DNA from: Paraphaeosphaeria minitans
Lineage: Eukaryota > Ascomycota > Dothideomycetes > Pleosporales > Didymosphaeriaceae
Direction of reading: 5' to 3'
DNA: 64,000 nucleotides
NCBI GenBank assembly: GCA_015832175.1
Contig: WJXW01000001.1
Span: forward strand, 2,790,001 to 2,854,000
The position numbers and the translations under genes were made by a program. This document shows, piece by piece, positions 49,295 through 62,392 of this stretch; position 1 is the first letter of the stretch, and each line of letters starts with the position of its first letter. The notes beneath the pieces were generated by a model. The model was given only the letters and a program-made list of their open reading frames with translations. It made no database searches and was not told the origin of the DNA.

Positions 49295-50454
49295 AATTTG
49301 TTGGGTATCTGATTCAGAAAGAGAAGAGACTCAAAAGGACGGGACGGGGAAGATTCATATATGCTTGAATGCGGGAGCTGCAACACGCGAGCGACGGAGG
49401 TACGGATGGAACTGGCTTTGTCGGTGCTTGCTGGTCTTTGCTGGAACAAAGCTTGCCGTCGCAGGTACGCCATCCATGTCAACGACTGGACGAGCTGGCA
49501 GATTGAAACAAAGCATGGAAGCCACCCGCAATAAAGAATTTGTGTCTAAACGGCGCATTATTGGATCTTATATTAGCAATGTTCGTACAACAGCCTCTCG
49601 ACACCCCTAGGCGAAAACCAGCACGACGACGAGGAAGCGACCGAGACAACAATAGCGTGCCTTTTTACTGTCCTAATCCACTCTGTAAGCAGACAGCTCT
49701 GCATCTAGACTCTCGTAGGAGGACTTTGTTCATCCACTGGCATTTTTCACCGCTGACCGATGGCTGCCTTGTGGACTGGGATGTACGCGGAACGCCCCGT
49801 TACGCCATTCGCTCACAGGAAGAAGGGCACCTCCATCCGAACAATAATTACCTATTATATTTAGACGGATTGTCTGATTGTCCAGCTGCGGAGGCTAACG
49901 CCGTGTGCGATCCATCATCAAAGAAATCCCACTTCTTTGTACGAAATAAGCCATCACACTACCTGGCTACCTCCTCGATCGTTTTACTATGAGGTACGAA
50001 CCGGTTGACAGCGAGATAATGTTATAAAGGCCGACTTCTGTCTACCTAAACAATTGGTCGCATCGGGTACCTAAGGCACGGGAGGAAGGTCGGAATGTTG
50101 AGACGAGTGTTTGTGAAAGTGAGAGTCTGATTGGTACGAGCGAAGAGGAGGAGGCGGAAGACGAAGGGCTCGAAGAGCCGCCCCCATATATTCGGAGTAC
50201 TTATGATAATCAGGAAATGAAGCCGAAGAGACTGGTCGATGCTGCTGCGACATTGGCCAAGACATCGGATTAGATCACGCGGGAAGAGAATTCAGGGTTG
50301 CATCGTAATAGAGTGTATTGACTTCTAAGTATCTTGTATCGGTAACTAGGACCGCCGCTCTGGCATCTACGTATTAACACAATGAAGGGGAAAGTATGTG
50401 AGAAGAATGTGTTGAAAAGATCGTCATTGCCCCATTTTATATGCCTTATTATGC
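49295..50454. other. Intergenic, nothing supported
   Basis: Contains a 150-codon plus-strand frame (from 49540) and a 64-codon minus-strand frame (50071-50265), neither with a domain, signal peptide or supporting splice sites. Confidence 0.45.
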
Positions 50455-53400
50455 TTAGACAAACTTAGCGCGCGTCATCGTCGAGTTCGTGAAAAATACT
50501 GCATGGTTTTTGGTCTTGTTGTCGTGCTGGTGCTTGTGAATGTTACCAGTGTGGTGCCACACGAAGCTTGGTTGCCAGAGCGCGAGCGGTCCAGCTACAA
50601 GCGTTGCGTTGCCGCCGGAAACATCGTCGGGTGAGTCGCGCCTTTGGACTGCAGTAGTCGAGGTGCTGTTGCTGCCAAAGTAGGCACAGTTGAGGCTGTA
50701 TGTGGACGTTGCGTCGCTGAAGGATTCCAGGACAACAGCGGTGATCGCCTTGAGATTCAATGCACTGGTCTGCACAGTGAAGTCAGAGAGCGGGATGCTC
50801 AGGATGACTGGGCTGCCAGTCATAGCCCCGTAAGCGCTGCTGGACAGGCTGCTGCGCTGCCCGCTGCTTTGCAGCTGGATGTTGAATGATGTACCCGCCT
50901 TCGCCGACACATTGAGAGTAAGAGCGCTGTTCGATGAAACGTCGACATTGCTCAGCAACGAGTACCAGTAGGATCCTGATGCGGCGGGCTTCAGAGCAAG
51001 CGCACCGTTGGCGAGAACGGGCGTAGTGCTCATCGTTCCGTCGTCACTCTGAGCGCCGCCGTTCGCGTTGCGGTTCGCGACACCAGTACCACTGCAATAG
51101 CTGAGCCATGCGTTGGTGGGGCAAGCGCACGTCTGGGGAACAGTCGTAGCAGCCATTTGCACCAAGCTCACACAGCCGACCTTGACATTGGCGTTTGTAG
51201 GGTTGAAACCAGATAGTGCGACGCTGTCGAGCCTGTTGGAATTGATGCCAGGGAAGTCAGAGAAGGGTATCTTGGCAACCTTGTATGTTGTGTTGTCGAC
51301 GAAGGTGACGTAGTTGGTGATCGGGACCGATGCCGGTGAAGAGACAGTGGTGCACTGCGAATCCGTCTTCCAGCGCAAGGCGAGGTTGAAAGTGGTACCT
51401 GCGGCTGCAGCGACAGAGATCTGCAGGCCGGTGGCGTTGTTCTGGGTAGAATCGTAGCATGCATTGGCGCCAAACTGGGAGTACCAATAAGCGTTGGCCT
51501 GGCTTCCAAGGTTGAGCGAGCCGTCACTGTCGACAGTGTAAGAGGCCAAGCTAGATTCATCGGTGACTAGACCACTGAGCGAGTTCGTACGCGGCACCGC
51601 AGAGCTGAACGTGCAAGAATCGACCTCAGTACCCTCACAAAGCGCGCATCCCTTGGTGTTGGAATTTCCTACAAAGGACACAGAGTGGATGTGGTAGGTA
51701 GCGCCTGCGACGCTGAAGCCGGACATGGTGAACGACTGCAGGTAAGCCCGGTTGAGGGTGCTGGAAAACTGCACGAAGGGGATAATCACTTCGGTGACGG
51801 CAGTGTTGAAGGTGACAGGAACGTAGTCGGTGACGATGTTGGTGTTGCAGCTGTTGCCACCATGCTTGAGACCGACGTTGGCAGTGGCTCCCTGTGGGCC
51901 TGAGAGCCTAACTCTGACAGCGTTGTAGGTGCTGTTAACGGTTGCGCAAGTGCCGGACGCTGAGAGAAGCGAGTAGAAGTATGAGCTCGAATCGCGAGGG
52001 GCGAGGTTGATGTAGCCACTCTCAGTCTGGTTGTAAGAGCTCATCGTGTTGTCGTCTGAGAAAAGAGTTCCAAGAGCGCTGGTTTGCGTGGTGAACTCGC
52101 TCAGGTCGCAGAAGTTCAGTACCACAAAACCAGGAGGAGTGTTGCAGGTCGAAGGCGTAGTAGTGTTGGTACCATTGCCGAGCAGGGAGATCCATCGCAA
52201 GGTGAAGTTACCAGCAGTAGAAGTGCTGATTGGGTTGAAGTTGCGCAGGGTGATCTGGCTGATGGAGCTGTTGTCGAGACCAGCGAACTTCGAGAGTGGA
52301 ATGGTGATGTTTGAGAAGCTGTTCTGGCTTAAGGTTGCGTATGTAGCTGTGTTGATAGTGGAATTTTTGTTACCAGTGCCAGAGGTCACGACCACATCGA
52401 AAGAGCCACCGGCTGGGCCACGAACATTGAGCGAAACATCAGTATAGCCTTGGGCGTTCAGGTTGTTTCCGTTCACAGCAGTACGGCTGTAGATGTAGGA
52501 GTTCGCGTTGGCGGGCAACAACTGCATCTTGCCCAGCTCCGAGAGCTTGGCGAACTTCATGGTACCGTCGTCATCAGTCTTTCCGAAAATGTTGTTGATA
52601 CCAGTGATCCATCGATCGACATTCTGGAAGGAGTCGATTGAGAGGCCTGGGGTTTTGTCCTCTCCGGGAGCTATCACACATCGCTTCTGAATCTTGATGT
52701 TGTCGATGTAGATGGGGACCTGAGTTGGTGCAATGTTCACAAGGCGCACGCCACGCACATTGTTGAAGTTCTCTCCAGCAAAGTCTTTCAGAGGAATCGT
52801 GACAGTGTGGTTCTTGCCGTCAGCAGCAGCATAATCGCGGATGTCGAGGAATGTAGTGCTCGTCCTCTCGTCATTGCAGCCGGAATCGTAGGATACGAGC
52901 TGCACGGAGAAAGTGGTGCCCTTAGGAATGACGGTGTCAAAGAACAGGTGGGTGTAAATCGTAGCGTCGAAGCAGAAACGCGAGACCTCAGTGTAATAGG
53001 AGTTGACGCTTGAAGTTGACGTGAGCTGCAGAGTGCCGTTGACCTCGTTGGTGCCCAGACCCGTTTCGACGGTCTTCAACAAGAGCAGGTTGACGCCGTT
53101 GTCATAGAAGTAGCTCTCAAGGAAATCGTCGACCGCAACATCCCACGCCACGCACTGTGACATGGGCTGGACGGTGAAGTCAGGGCAAGTAGAAGCGGTG
53201 GAAGCGCCAGTGCCGACAGAGAAGGTAAGCGTGTACTCTCCCTTTGCAGTGTTACGCAGGACAACAGCGTTGGTGAAAGTATCGTACGAGACTTGCTGGC
53301 AGGCCGAGAGCGTACCGCTCGCGGACTGCAAGGTGTATGTCTTCGGAACCTGCAGCGTGAGTCCTTCTACGCGACCTTCCAAGTGGACGTTCATTGTGAC

Positions 53401-55359
53401 AGAAGTGGTAGTAGCAGTCTTGATGGTAACGACAGTACGGTCGCGGACGGTCCACCAGTTAGCGATACCGGTCTGGTTGAAGTACACACCGAAAGGCCGC
53501 ACAGCATCATGCAGAGCACGCTGAATCTGGATCTTGTCCAATACAGCGTCGGAAGGATGAAGCAGGATGTTGTAGTGACCTCCATAACGTGCCATGTTCT
53601 TGATATCGTTGACTTGCTTCCTGAAGTCAGAACCGGGGAAATCGGCACTGCTCATGTTGCCATCGCCATCAGACCATTGGAGGGGGAACTCGAAATACGG
53701 AATTTCCTGGAATGACTCGCGGTTGTGCGTGACCTGGAACGGGAGATGACTGAGATGAGAGTTACCCGAGCATGAGGAACCGCCTATGTATCCGTTGGAA
53801 GCGCAGTGATTAGCCTGGTACTTGTTCCATGCAAGGTTACCCGGTCGGTAGGTGGTCAGGTTGTAGTTCGTCCCGAAGATGTCGTTCATGACATGGCGGA
53901 TAAGATAAGCACTCGCACGTACTTCGCCTGACGCAGTACCACCCTCTGTCCAGAAGGCGAGACCGCTGGTTCCTCCCTGTTCACAGTCCTCGCCGTTGTT
54001 AGGCTTCCCATCCGGAGCGGTAGAAGAACATTGATGGATGTATGGGTAGTAGCCCGAGCTGGTTCCCTGCATGTAACGCTCCGCACCGGTGCCGGAAGGG
54101 AAGTCTACAGCATTAGGAGAATGACTGACAGAGTGGCTGCCAAAGTCAATGGTAGCGAATCCATCAGCTGCAACTGGGAATCCAGAGATCTGGTAAATGT
54201 AGGGCACCCCGTACTGGAAGTAGGCCCTCTCGTAAGCGTCGGTAACGTACTTGGTGTGAAGGTTCAGGTTGCCATAGGCACCCCGCTCCATGGCAGCAGC
54301 AGCCATACCTTGACCGTGAGGGTAAGATACATAGGTATCAATGTCCCAGGTAGTGGTGAAGGCCAAGCCCTTGTTGTACGGAACAGTCCAGAGGCTGACA
54401 TAGTGAGCAGCGGAAGTGTGGATGTTCTTGATAACGCGAGTTCCGATATCATAACCGGGGTAGTAGTAGCCATCGTAGTTCTCGGAGTAACCACCGCTCT
54501 CGTCGAGTGCTCGGATGTAGAGGTATCCTATATCCATTCCAAAACTGTATACCAGACCCTTGGCACCGGACGGCTGGTTCCTGACAAAGGCAGTGTGTGT
54601 AGCCGAGGTGTCGGGGCTATCAACTCCATTGTTGCGCACGATCCAGTTGCCCAAAGCAATTGAGCCATTCGTAGGCGTGTAACCGACATTAACAAGACCC
54701 TTGGCAGTATAGTTCTCGAAGATCGGCATGCTGATGTCATAGTAGTTGGTAAAGTCAAATCCGCGCAGAGCCGAGGCACTAGCATCTGCGGAATTGGACA
54801 GTTGGAGGATAGACCTCTTGTAGGTGGTGTCAATGGTTGACGCAGATACACCTGCAAGCGCACGAAGAGCGGTGGGGACCTGGTTCATGAAAATGAGGCT
54901 GCCACCATTTGTCACGAACTTTGTGAGGGCAGTCACATCCGCGGTGGTCGGACTGTAGGACACACTCGGAGATGTGTAGATAAGGAGTGTCCTCGTTTGG
55001 GTAGTGATGTTGAGTCCCTCGCTGACCTTCACCTGTAGACCAACGGTCTTGAGCGACAGCACGAATGGAAGCCTAGCCTCTGTTACTCGATGCACTTATT
55101 GTGGCGTTTGAGGGGTGTCTTACCAATTAGGGTCGGACTTGTAGTTCGGCAGGAAGATATTTACACCAGAATCTGGACCAGAGCCAAACCTTGACTTCGA
55201 AGGAACAGTGGCGCTGAGAGATGCATCTCCAAGACCGGGAGTCGGAACATTGGGCTGAGTGAAGGAGTAGATGTCAGGCGAGCTGATGGCCTGGCAAAGG
55301 CGAAGAATCGCAAAGAGGAAAAGATAAACGAATGACTGCATTTTTGCGGCTCCTTTCAA
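50455..55359 (-). CDS. Large secreted NodB-like polysaccharide deacetylase with five C-terminal modules, 2 exons
   Basis: CDS is complement(join(50455..55072, 55124..55359)), 4,854 nt, 1,617 aa; a second ATG at 55341 starts the signal peptide proper (MQSFVYLFLFAILRLCQAIS). After splicing at GCTAG the chain reads SDPNWLPFVLSLKTVGLQVK. Residues ~80-170 form a Rossmann-like unit (RTLLIYTSPSVSYSPTTADV, LTKFVTNGGSLIFMN). The catalytic part has FTTTWDIDTYVSYPHGQG near 319 (Asp pair) and IDFGSHSVSHSP near 392 (HxxxH), NodB motifs 1 and 2. GGHYNILLHPSDA lies at about 580-600. Five modules of ~165-175 residues start near 708, 876, 1054, 1219 and 1392, each with an ITIPLSKFAGLDNSSI-like motif and beta-rich, CBM-like pattern. 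A cell-wall or matrix exopolysaccharide is the likely substrate; resemblance to CE18/Agd3-type deacetylases is inference. Confidence 0.75.
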
Positions 55360-57321
55360 ACGAGGGGAGGAGGTGGCATCGAGAAATTTCGAGGGTAAGA
55401 CCTTTTTCTTAAAACCAACGGTAGTCCTACTGCCCGGATCGTTCGTGCTGAAGTTACCTTGACACGCGAGACTTTTAGGGAGGAACTAAAATAAGATTTG
55501 TGGATTCCGCCTCTGGCTGTTGAGCGGCAACTAAGGCTATAGCCCCTTTCCCCTTTTTGGAATGCTTAGAGTTCACACGAAGATGGGGCTGAACGTGCAT
55601 ACAGGTCAACCTGGCCCGACTTTAGCGTCAGTTGACTTGAGAGTAGCCTGGGGCTGAATCGGGATCTTACAGCCAGATTGTACGGTAGGAGCGCAGAACA
55701 CCCCGTTTAATGCGTGTCGAACCCGAAACTTGCACAAGTGAAGATCAATGAAGACAACTGAGTGTCTCAGGAGCGTTGGGCTGGTAAATGAGGACCATCT
55801 TATTACTAACTTGAGCTCGCAGGGAGATGACGTGTTCTAGTACGGAGATGATGACAACGCGCTCCTACTAAAAGCTACGAGCATACGGACGTGATGTTCA
55901 TCTAGCGGTGGCTACGATGCAAGCCAAGCGAGCCAGACTGTTCTCGGGGGGCAGGTCTGTCCATTCTTTTATCGATTGCGAACTAGGTACTGCGTGATGT
56001 GACCATAGCGCGTAAGCTGTCACGTAGCTCACCCGGTACGGTACCTTGCGCAAGCTCTTTGCTACTGCAGGGGTAGACGACTCCACGGGGTTGCGTTCGA
56101 TTGGTGAATGGCCGGACTTCGATCCGTTCAGTTGTTTCTATCGATGGCTTGCTAGGGCCAGCTCTGAAACGTCGGCGCGTGGTAGAGAAAACCTTTGGTC
56201 AGAAATCGTACGGTACCTAGGTAGGTACTCGAACCGACCCGACTTGGCATTTCTGTCGACTTGACGGAAAGAGGAGGCCGGAGGACCAGCTGTGGGTGCA
56301 GGGATTGGGTGGCCCCGAGTAAGCAATACATCGGTTATGAGCTAGAGCGATTTGCGATCTTGATCCGCTTAGCCGAAGCTTCGTTTCCATCTAATAAGTT
56401 CTCGTGGTGGAGTATGTGGCGTTGCTGAACGGAGCGGCTGAAAAAGGAATAAAAAAGGATCACACAAGAGTGGATGCCTCGCAGTGTGCATCTGCGTCCT
56501 GTTGAATCACTGCACGCAATGCATTTCAGCGCGATCTCCCGATGGCGTGTTATTGACATGCCTGACGCGCTAAACGGGAGCTCCCACACTTCAGTAGTCT
56601 ACTCACTAAGTATTTGATGCAGGTCAACGTCTGTCTGCCTCTTTCTCCATCTCTGCTCATTGGAAGACTCATCGTGTTCAAGTAATTTTCCACCAAGCAG
56701 ACGATGCGCTTGTATGCTCCCAACAAGACTGGCGTTGAACAGTATTGGAAGTCGAGTCGCGAAGATCTCATCGCATTCCGGGGAGACGAGCCCAGTAAGT
56801 AAGGTATCTTCACATCGTTCCATCTCGAAAGAGTACGCTCCTACGGGAATTCGATCCGTTGAGTGTGAGCGGATCGTCAAAGTCTTGCAGAATCACGTGA
56901 CCGTTATCCTGCAGGTGAATGTCCTCGGTACCTCTGAGGAGTCGTTGCTGCCTATGTATCTGTTGCGACAAGCAACGGTGCAAGGAGCACGCATGGGAAT
57001 GATCTGTGGTCAAATGTTGACCAAGACGAACAAATGATATTCGATGTCAGTGGACTTGACCCTTCCCCATAGCATGTGAAGAGTGACACTCGTGGAGCCG
57101 CATGTGAAAAGCTGGGGTGCGGTTCCCGCTAAACTGAACAAAGGAATACACGTGAGCGGCTAAACCGCGACCGGTAACTGCCTCGGCGCAACGAGACGAT
57201 GATGTCGCAGAGTCGTCGGACCTCATGAAAGCGTCCTTTCGCCGAGGCAAGTAGCTCAGGCTATCTCTTCACCTCTTGCTCGTTGCTCTCTATTCCCTCC
57301 CGACACATTGAAATACGCAAG
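55360..57321. other. Intergenic, nothing coding recognised
   Basis: About 2 kb between the divergent deacetylase-like and thiolase genes. It includes a TACCTAGGTA palindrome at 56214-56223. No frame has a recognisable domain and no transposon is visible. Confidence 0.45.
56214..56223. repeat. TACCTAGGTA palindrome, copy 4
   Basis: Perfect 10-bp palindrome followed immediately by GGTACTCG. Confidence 0.7.
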
Positions 57322-58800
57322 ATGGCCAACCAAACAGGAAGCAACTCGTCAGGTGTGTGAAGATGTCGTCATCGAGATGCTGGGTCTGCATACTGACAGC
57401 AAGACAGCACAAGACCGCCTTGCGCAGGTTGCGGATCACCTGGGCGGGTTGAAGCAGGCTGGCAGGGACTCGCTGCTTCAGAAAAATCCCGATGATGTAC
57501 GTTCAACCACCGTCGCCCGGACGCGGCATTTCTTCCAGGCTCGTGCAGTGTCAGTGGCAATACGTCCACTACCCACGCACGCAAGAAGAGCTTCGCATAC
57601 CCGACGCTATGCTGCATGTCATCTAACGGAACTGTTCAGGTCGTTATCACCGCTGCTCTCCGAACCCCGTTCACCAAGGGAGGAAAGGGTGGCTTCAAAG
57701 ACACGGCAGCAGCAGACCTCCTCCACGGCGCTTTCAAGGCGCTCATCCAACGCTCCGGCATCGACCCCGCCCTCGTCGAAGACATCGCCGTCGGTGCCGT
57801 GCTCGCTCCTGGCGGCGGTGCCACCGAATTCCGCGCCGCAGCCCTCGCCGCAGGCTTCCCTGTCACAACCTCGGTCAAGTCGCTGAACAGACAGTGCTCT
57901 AGCGGTCTACAGGCATGCGTAGACATTGCAAACGCGATCAAGAGCGGTATGATCGAGGTCGGCATCGGTGCAGGTGCCGAGAGTATGAGCCAGCAGTATG
58001 GCCCGGGGGCGGTCTCCGAGTTCAGCGAGTTGCTCGAAAATCACAAGTCAGCGGCTGAATGCAAGGTGCCCATGGGCGTGCTGAGCGAGAATATGGCCAA
58101 GGCAAAGGGTATTGCCCGCGCGGACCAGGACAAGTTTGCCGCAGCGTCTTTCCAGAAGGCGATCGAGGCGCAGAAGAAAGGACTTTTCAACGAAGAAATT
58201 GCCCCGCTGACGGTCAAGTGGACCGACCCGAAGACGGACGAGGAGAAGACAATTACAGTTAGCAAAGATGATGGCGTGCGAGAGGGCATCACCGCGGAGA
58301 GTCTGGGCAAGATCAGGCCCGCCTTCTCGAAAGACGGGTCCATCCACGCGGGCAACGCCTCGCAAATCTCAGACGGCGCGGCAGCTGTGCTGCTCATGAA
58401 GCGCAGCACCGCGGAGCGCCTCGGCCAGAGTATCATCGGCAAGTTCGTGCAAGCATCTATCGTTGGCGTGCCCCCGCTACTCATGGGCATCGGTCCCGCC
58501 GCCGCCATCCCTGTCGTGCTCCAGAAGACCGGGCTGAACAAGGACGAGGTCGACATCTACGAGATCAACGAGGCTTTTGCGAGCCAGTGCTTGTACTGCA
58601 TCAATGACCTCGGCTTGGACCAGGCCAAGATCAATCCCAAGGGTGGAGCTATTGCTTTCGGCCATCCTCTTGGGGTCACTGGTGCGAGGCAGGTTAGCAC
58701 GCTGCTGTCAGAGCTGAGGCGGACCGGCAAACAGATTGGAGTCACCAGCATGTGCATAGGAACTGGCATGGGCATGGCCGCTGTATGGGTCGCAGAGTAA
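57322..58800 (+). CDS. Peroxisomal 3-ketoacyl-CoA thiolase with PTS2, 3 exons
   Basis: Last step of fatty-acid beta-oxidation: cleaves 3-ketoacyl-CoA to acetyl-CoA and a shortened acyl-CoA. CDS is join(57322..57352, 57408..57496, 57640..58800), 1,281 nt, 426 aa. The 31-nt first exon joins exon 2 as MANQTGSNSSAQDRLAQVAD. RLAQVADHL (residues 14-22) matches the PTS2 import signal R-(L/V/I)-x5-(H/Q)-(L/A). The nucleophile Cys126 is in SLNRQCSSGLQA, the His is in GGAIAFGHPLG, and the second Cys is in SMCIGTGMG; EINEAFASQCLY is also present. Intron 2 (143 nt) ends TCTAAC..TTCAG. The internal ATG at 57616 would give a thiolase lacking the first 40 residues and the PTS2; splicing into GTCGTTATC restores NPDDVVITAALRTPF, the family form. 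Confidence 0.94.
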
Positions 58801-61800
58801 ACTACAAATCGGTACAACACCTTGTATGAACATAAATCTGATACAAATCTGAAGACCTTGGCAGGCCTCTCCGTCGAACCCGTCTCCCCCGGAAAGGAGA
58901 TGAACACCCGCTCCGGTTAGCAGCCCCTGCGAATAGCGTTAAGCTTGCGAGCAGCAGCAGCCACTCGCCCCACCTGCCAAGACTCGCCTCTTGGCGGTCC
59001 GCCATCGGAGCTAACACGATTCCGCGCGGCAACTCCGAGTGGGAACTTTATACACGGACCACGCGTCTTTGCCGGTTCAGCTCGTCGGTGCAAGCCATGG
59101 CTGGGCTCTGGAACTTTGGATTCAATCGAAATGGTGCCGTAGTAGCGCTGTCTGGGTTGCAACTTTCGCGTGAGGTGAGAAGGCAACGTATGTCGAGTAC
59201 AGCTACCTACGGTGGGAAGCGCGAGAGGGATATTGGCCATTCTGGCATCGTCGTAGTTGAGCACTCCGGCCAGAGACGTCGACGTTCGCGACCCACTCGT
59301 GGTTTTTGGGTGCGCTAGAGTCCAAGTAGGTAGGCAAGCCAAACTGGGTTTTGCGTAAGAGGATCACAGTCAGCTTCCCCGGCTTAGAGCTTTCTTTTGC
59401 ATCACTGCTGAAATTCAAGTTCTGGTGTTAGGTTGAGTGGATGGTTCCTGGTACCTATATGTTTGAACGCTTGCTACGTCTGCTGGTCGTATATCAGAGC
59501 TATGCCATTGCGGTTGCAGGATTGGCACATACACATCATATCGCACCAGTCAATGAAGAAGGTGAATCAACGCGCTATGAGTATATGTTCCATTAAAAGT
59601 TTCTTAAGCCAAAGTTCAAGAAGCAACCAAGCCTGCGAAGAGCTCGTCGAGCTTTGCTAGAATTTCTCATAATCAAGCATTACGCAGCCCGTTTCGTGTC
59701 GAAATTCATGCCTCCATGTGACACTGATCGCCTTCGTCGGTTGTTGGTACAGAACCTGTATCATTCGCTTACTTTTTTCATCAGAGCATGCATGATGCCG
59801 TTGGAGAGATGAATGTCAAGGGTCGATCAGAAACAACCCACACCGAGACTTTACAACCATAGGCTGTTATCCTCGAAGGATGTTACTTGAGAGGCTACTA
59901 CACTTTAGTATCCCATTTAGGGATCTTCGGGGTCGACACGACTTACTCCCAAGAATAGAGAGGCTCAAAGACGAAAGCGTCGCAATCATCCTTGTCCTTG
60001 TCCTTGTCCTCCAAAAATTGGCCAAGACCCGAGACCCATAACTTGTCATCACGGTCGAAACAATGGAAAGGTCTTTGTGGTTCTCCCACTGGCTTGGCTT
60101 GATCGCTTTGCCGTCCGGAAATCACATGTGCGGATTGTGGCATGACTTCGGACAGTGGCAAGCAGGCGGACTAAGTGTTGTTTATTAGTATGCAACCTCG
60201 CTTTTTGGATAGCTCGAGTGCGCTTACAACAGAGCCGGAGGCTAATTTGGAACATTCTGCATGTTCTGCCAGTCTTCTTCTTGTATTCGACCGAGAACAA
60301 GCATCCCACCCATGTTTAGCGACTGTCCTGACAGCACCGCGGACGTGGATGTGTTGGATGCCTTTGATTCGGGAAACGCTGCACTTACCAGACAATCAGA
60401 GGAGTAGGAACGCAACAGTGCACAGGTGAACAGCAAAAGGTTAGCGATAAGAGGCTTGGGATTGTAGAGCAGCCCAATGGAAAGTCTTTGGCCTCATGCG
60501 AGTATATCAAAATCAACCTGCAACTCCTAGTTTATCATCTGATTGAAGGCAGGCCCTTGAAAAGCTTCCAGTAAATCCGTACCTTCACGTGGAAGAGAGG
60601 TAGAAACTGACTTCTCTACTGGAAAGTGGAGCATGTATCTTTACAGGTCAAACAAATGATAACATGCTTCCTAGATGCGTTGCTTCCATGCACTTTCCAG
60701 CGTTGGCTGGTAGAAAAGACTACGCCAGTGTCCAAAAATGATGGATTTTTATACTGTACTAAGATAAGAATGATAGAGACCAGTGCTCCATCGATCTAAA
60801 ACTCAGTCCTAAGCTGAGCAGAGACCGCCTATTGGGTACATGGAACCCAATGAATGGCTTGAAATGGTCAGGGTCATGGCCTTGATTTTAAACGAGGAAA
60901 CCAGCGACAAGCAGATGGCTCAGTAACGTCACCGCATCGCCCATCAATAACCAATTTAATCCAACCTCCACCCGTCGTCCCGGCTACGTGACATCTGTTG
61001 ACAGTTTGCCGAGCTCAACTTTGCAGACCGTCCCTCGGCCCTCAAAGTTTTCTTCGTCGATGTAATCAGTCTTCCAGAAACCCTTCCCACTGTCGTGGCA
61101 CTCTTGTAGATCGATCAAACGAGCCATCGTGGACGAACCGTTGGCACACACAAAAGTCATGATATACCAATTCGCAACAAATGACCCCAAATTTCGAGCT
61201 CGAGCCGTCTCCACCCTCTCGACGTGAGATGATCTTCGGCCCGCGGCAGCAAAGCTTCGGGCATTGTGCAAGCTGGTAGTCTATAGCGGGGAGTCCGTAT
61301 GCGAAACCATGTATGAGCGGGATTGTCCGATGGGCGCCAAGACTTTGGGTATACGGTAGGTACCTACGGCAGCAGCTGGCAGGCTCGAGATGTTCAGGAT
61401 GGCGACTTCGCGACCAAAGCCCGTGGATGTACACTGTGTCGTCGTCATCGTCGCTCTTGCTCGTTTTATACTCTAGGAGGGAACATGGTGTCCCGGTTTC
61501 CGCTTGGTTGTGGACTTTGATGGCATCGCGGGGCCGCAGAGTGGGGATGTGGCTCCTGCCTTTTTTCATCCACGGATGTGACCCATTACATCGAGAATCA
61601 CCCTAGTCGATATTACGAAATAGATTCAACCGTGTGAGCTTGGATAAAACCACAGTCCAGCGAAAGAAAACCGCCAAAATTCCAAGCTACCCTGGTGGCG
61701 AGTCGTACATCGCGAAGGGATATATCATGGTTCGGCCATCCACGTCGTTGGTACAGCACGCTTCGCACACGCGTACGTGCTTGGTTTGCGTCCTGGCACT

Positions 61801-61917
61801 GTAGATAATGGATAAACACTAGGCAGGTAGCCGTCAAAGTTTTTTTATGTGAACGATCAAATAACTGAAGCGATAAGTAGGCAACAAGCAACTGGCAAAG
61901 ATTGAGTATATCTTGGA

Positions 61918-61985
61918 TCGTTGCGTTGCTTCGATATTGAATAATGAAGCAAAGCAAAGCAACGCAACGCAGGGCAACGCAACGA
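61918..61985. repeat. GCAAC/GCAAA microsatellite
   Basis: AAGCAAAGCAAAGCAACGCAACGCAGGGCAACGCAACG-type 5-bp repeat. Confidence 0.7.
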
Positions 61986-62364
61986 TACAGCAAGCCAGTA
62001 AGTAGGGATGAGCAAGCTAGAGGGAAACCAAAGATTTATAGGCAAAGCAAGTTTGGACGGGAGGAGCAAGCAGCAGATTGCGAGACTTGAGAAGAGTGAA
62101 AGATACTGCATTATGCGGACGATTTGGCGAGGAGCACCTGCCTTATGGTTGACCCAGATACCCAGCTCCATGTGTGCATGGTATTGAGTACTCCCTCGTA
62201 TCGGACAAGCAGTGAAGCATACAACTCAAGCAGCGCAGCCACACGCCTCTCAAATAGTCTACTAGGTACACTCAAACATAATCACCGACAAATTCAAACA
62301 ACGGGAGCTTATCGATAATGAAACCAATGTTTTCAACAATCAGTGGGAATCTGTACAACCCGCA

Positions 62365-62392
62365 TCATCATCATCATCATCATCATCATCGC
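62365..62392. repeat. CAT trinucleotide repeat
   Basis: Nine CAT units, downstream of the transcription-factor stop codon. Confidence 0.85.

Noticed and set aside
49540..49992. 150-codon plus-strand frame with CPNPLC-like Cys residues
   Set aside because: No recognisable fold, no ATG at its start and no flanking splice signals; the Cys pair alone is not enough.
50071..50265. 64-codon minus-strand frame just downstream of the large deacetylase-like gene
   Set aside because: Pro/His/Ser-rich and short, with no signal peptide; it could be UTR sequence of the neighbour.
59943..60436. Possible small secreted protein gene (minus strand) with a GTAAGT donor after SYSSDCL
   Set aside because: An in-frame stop lies upstream with no ATG in between, and I could not find a consistent acceptor and start.
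60984..61271. 95-codon minus-strand frame ending in a charged, protein-like segment
   Set aside because: No family, no signal peptide and no conserved motif visible; left as unresolved.
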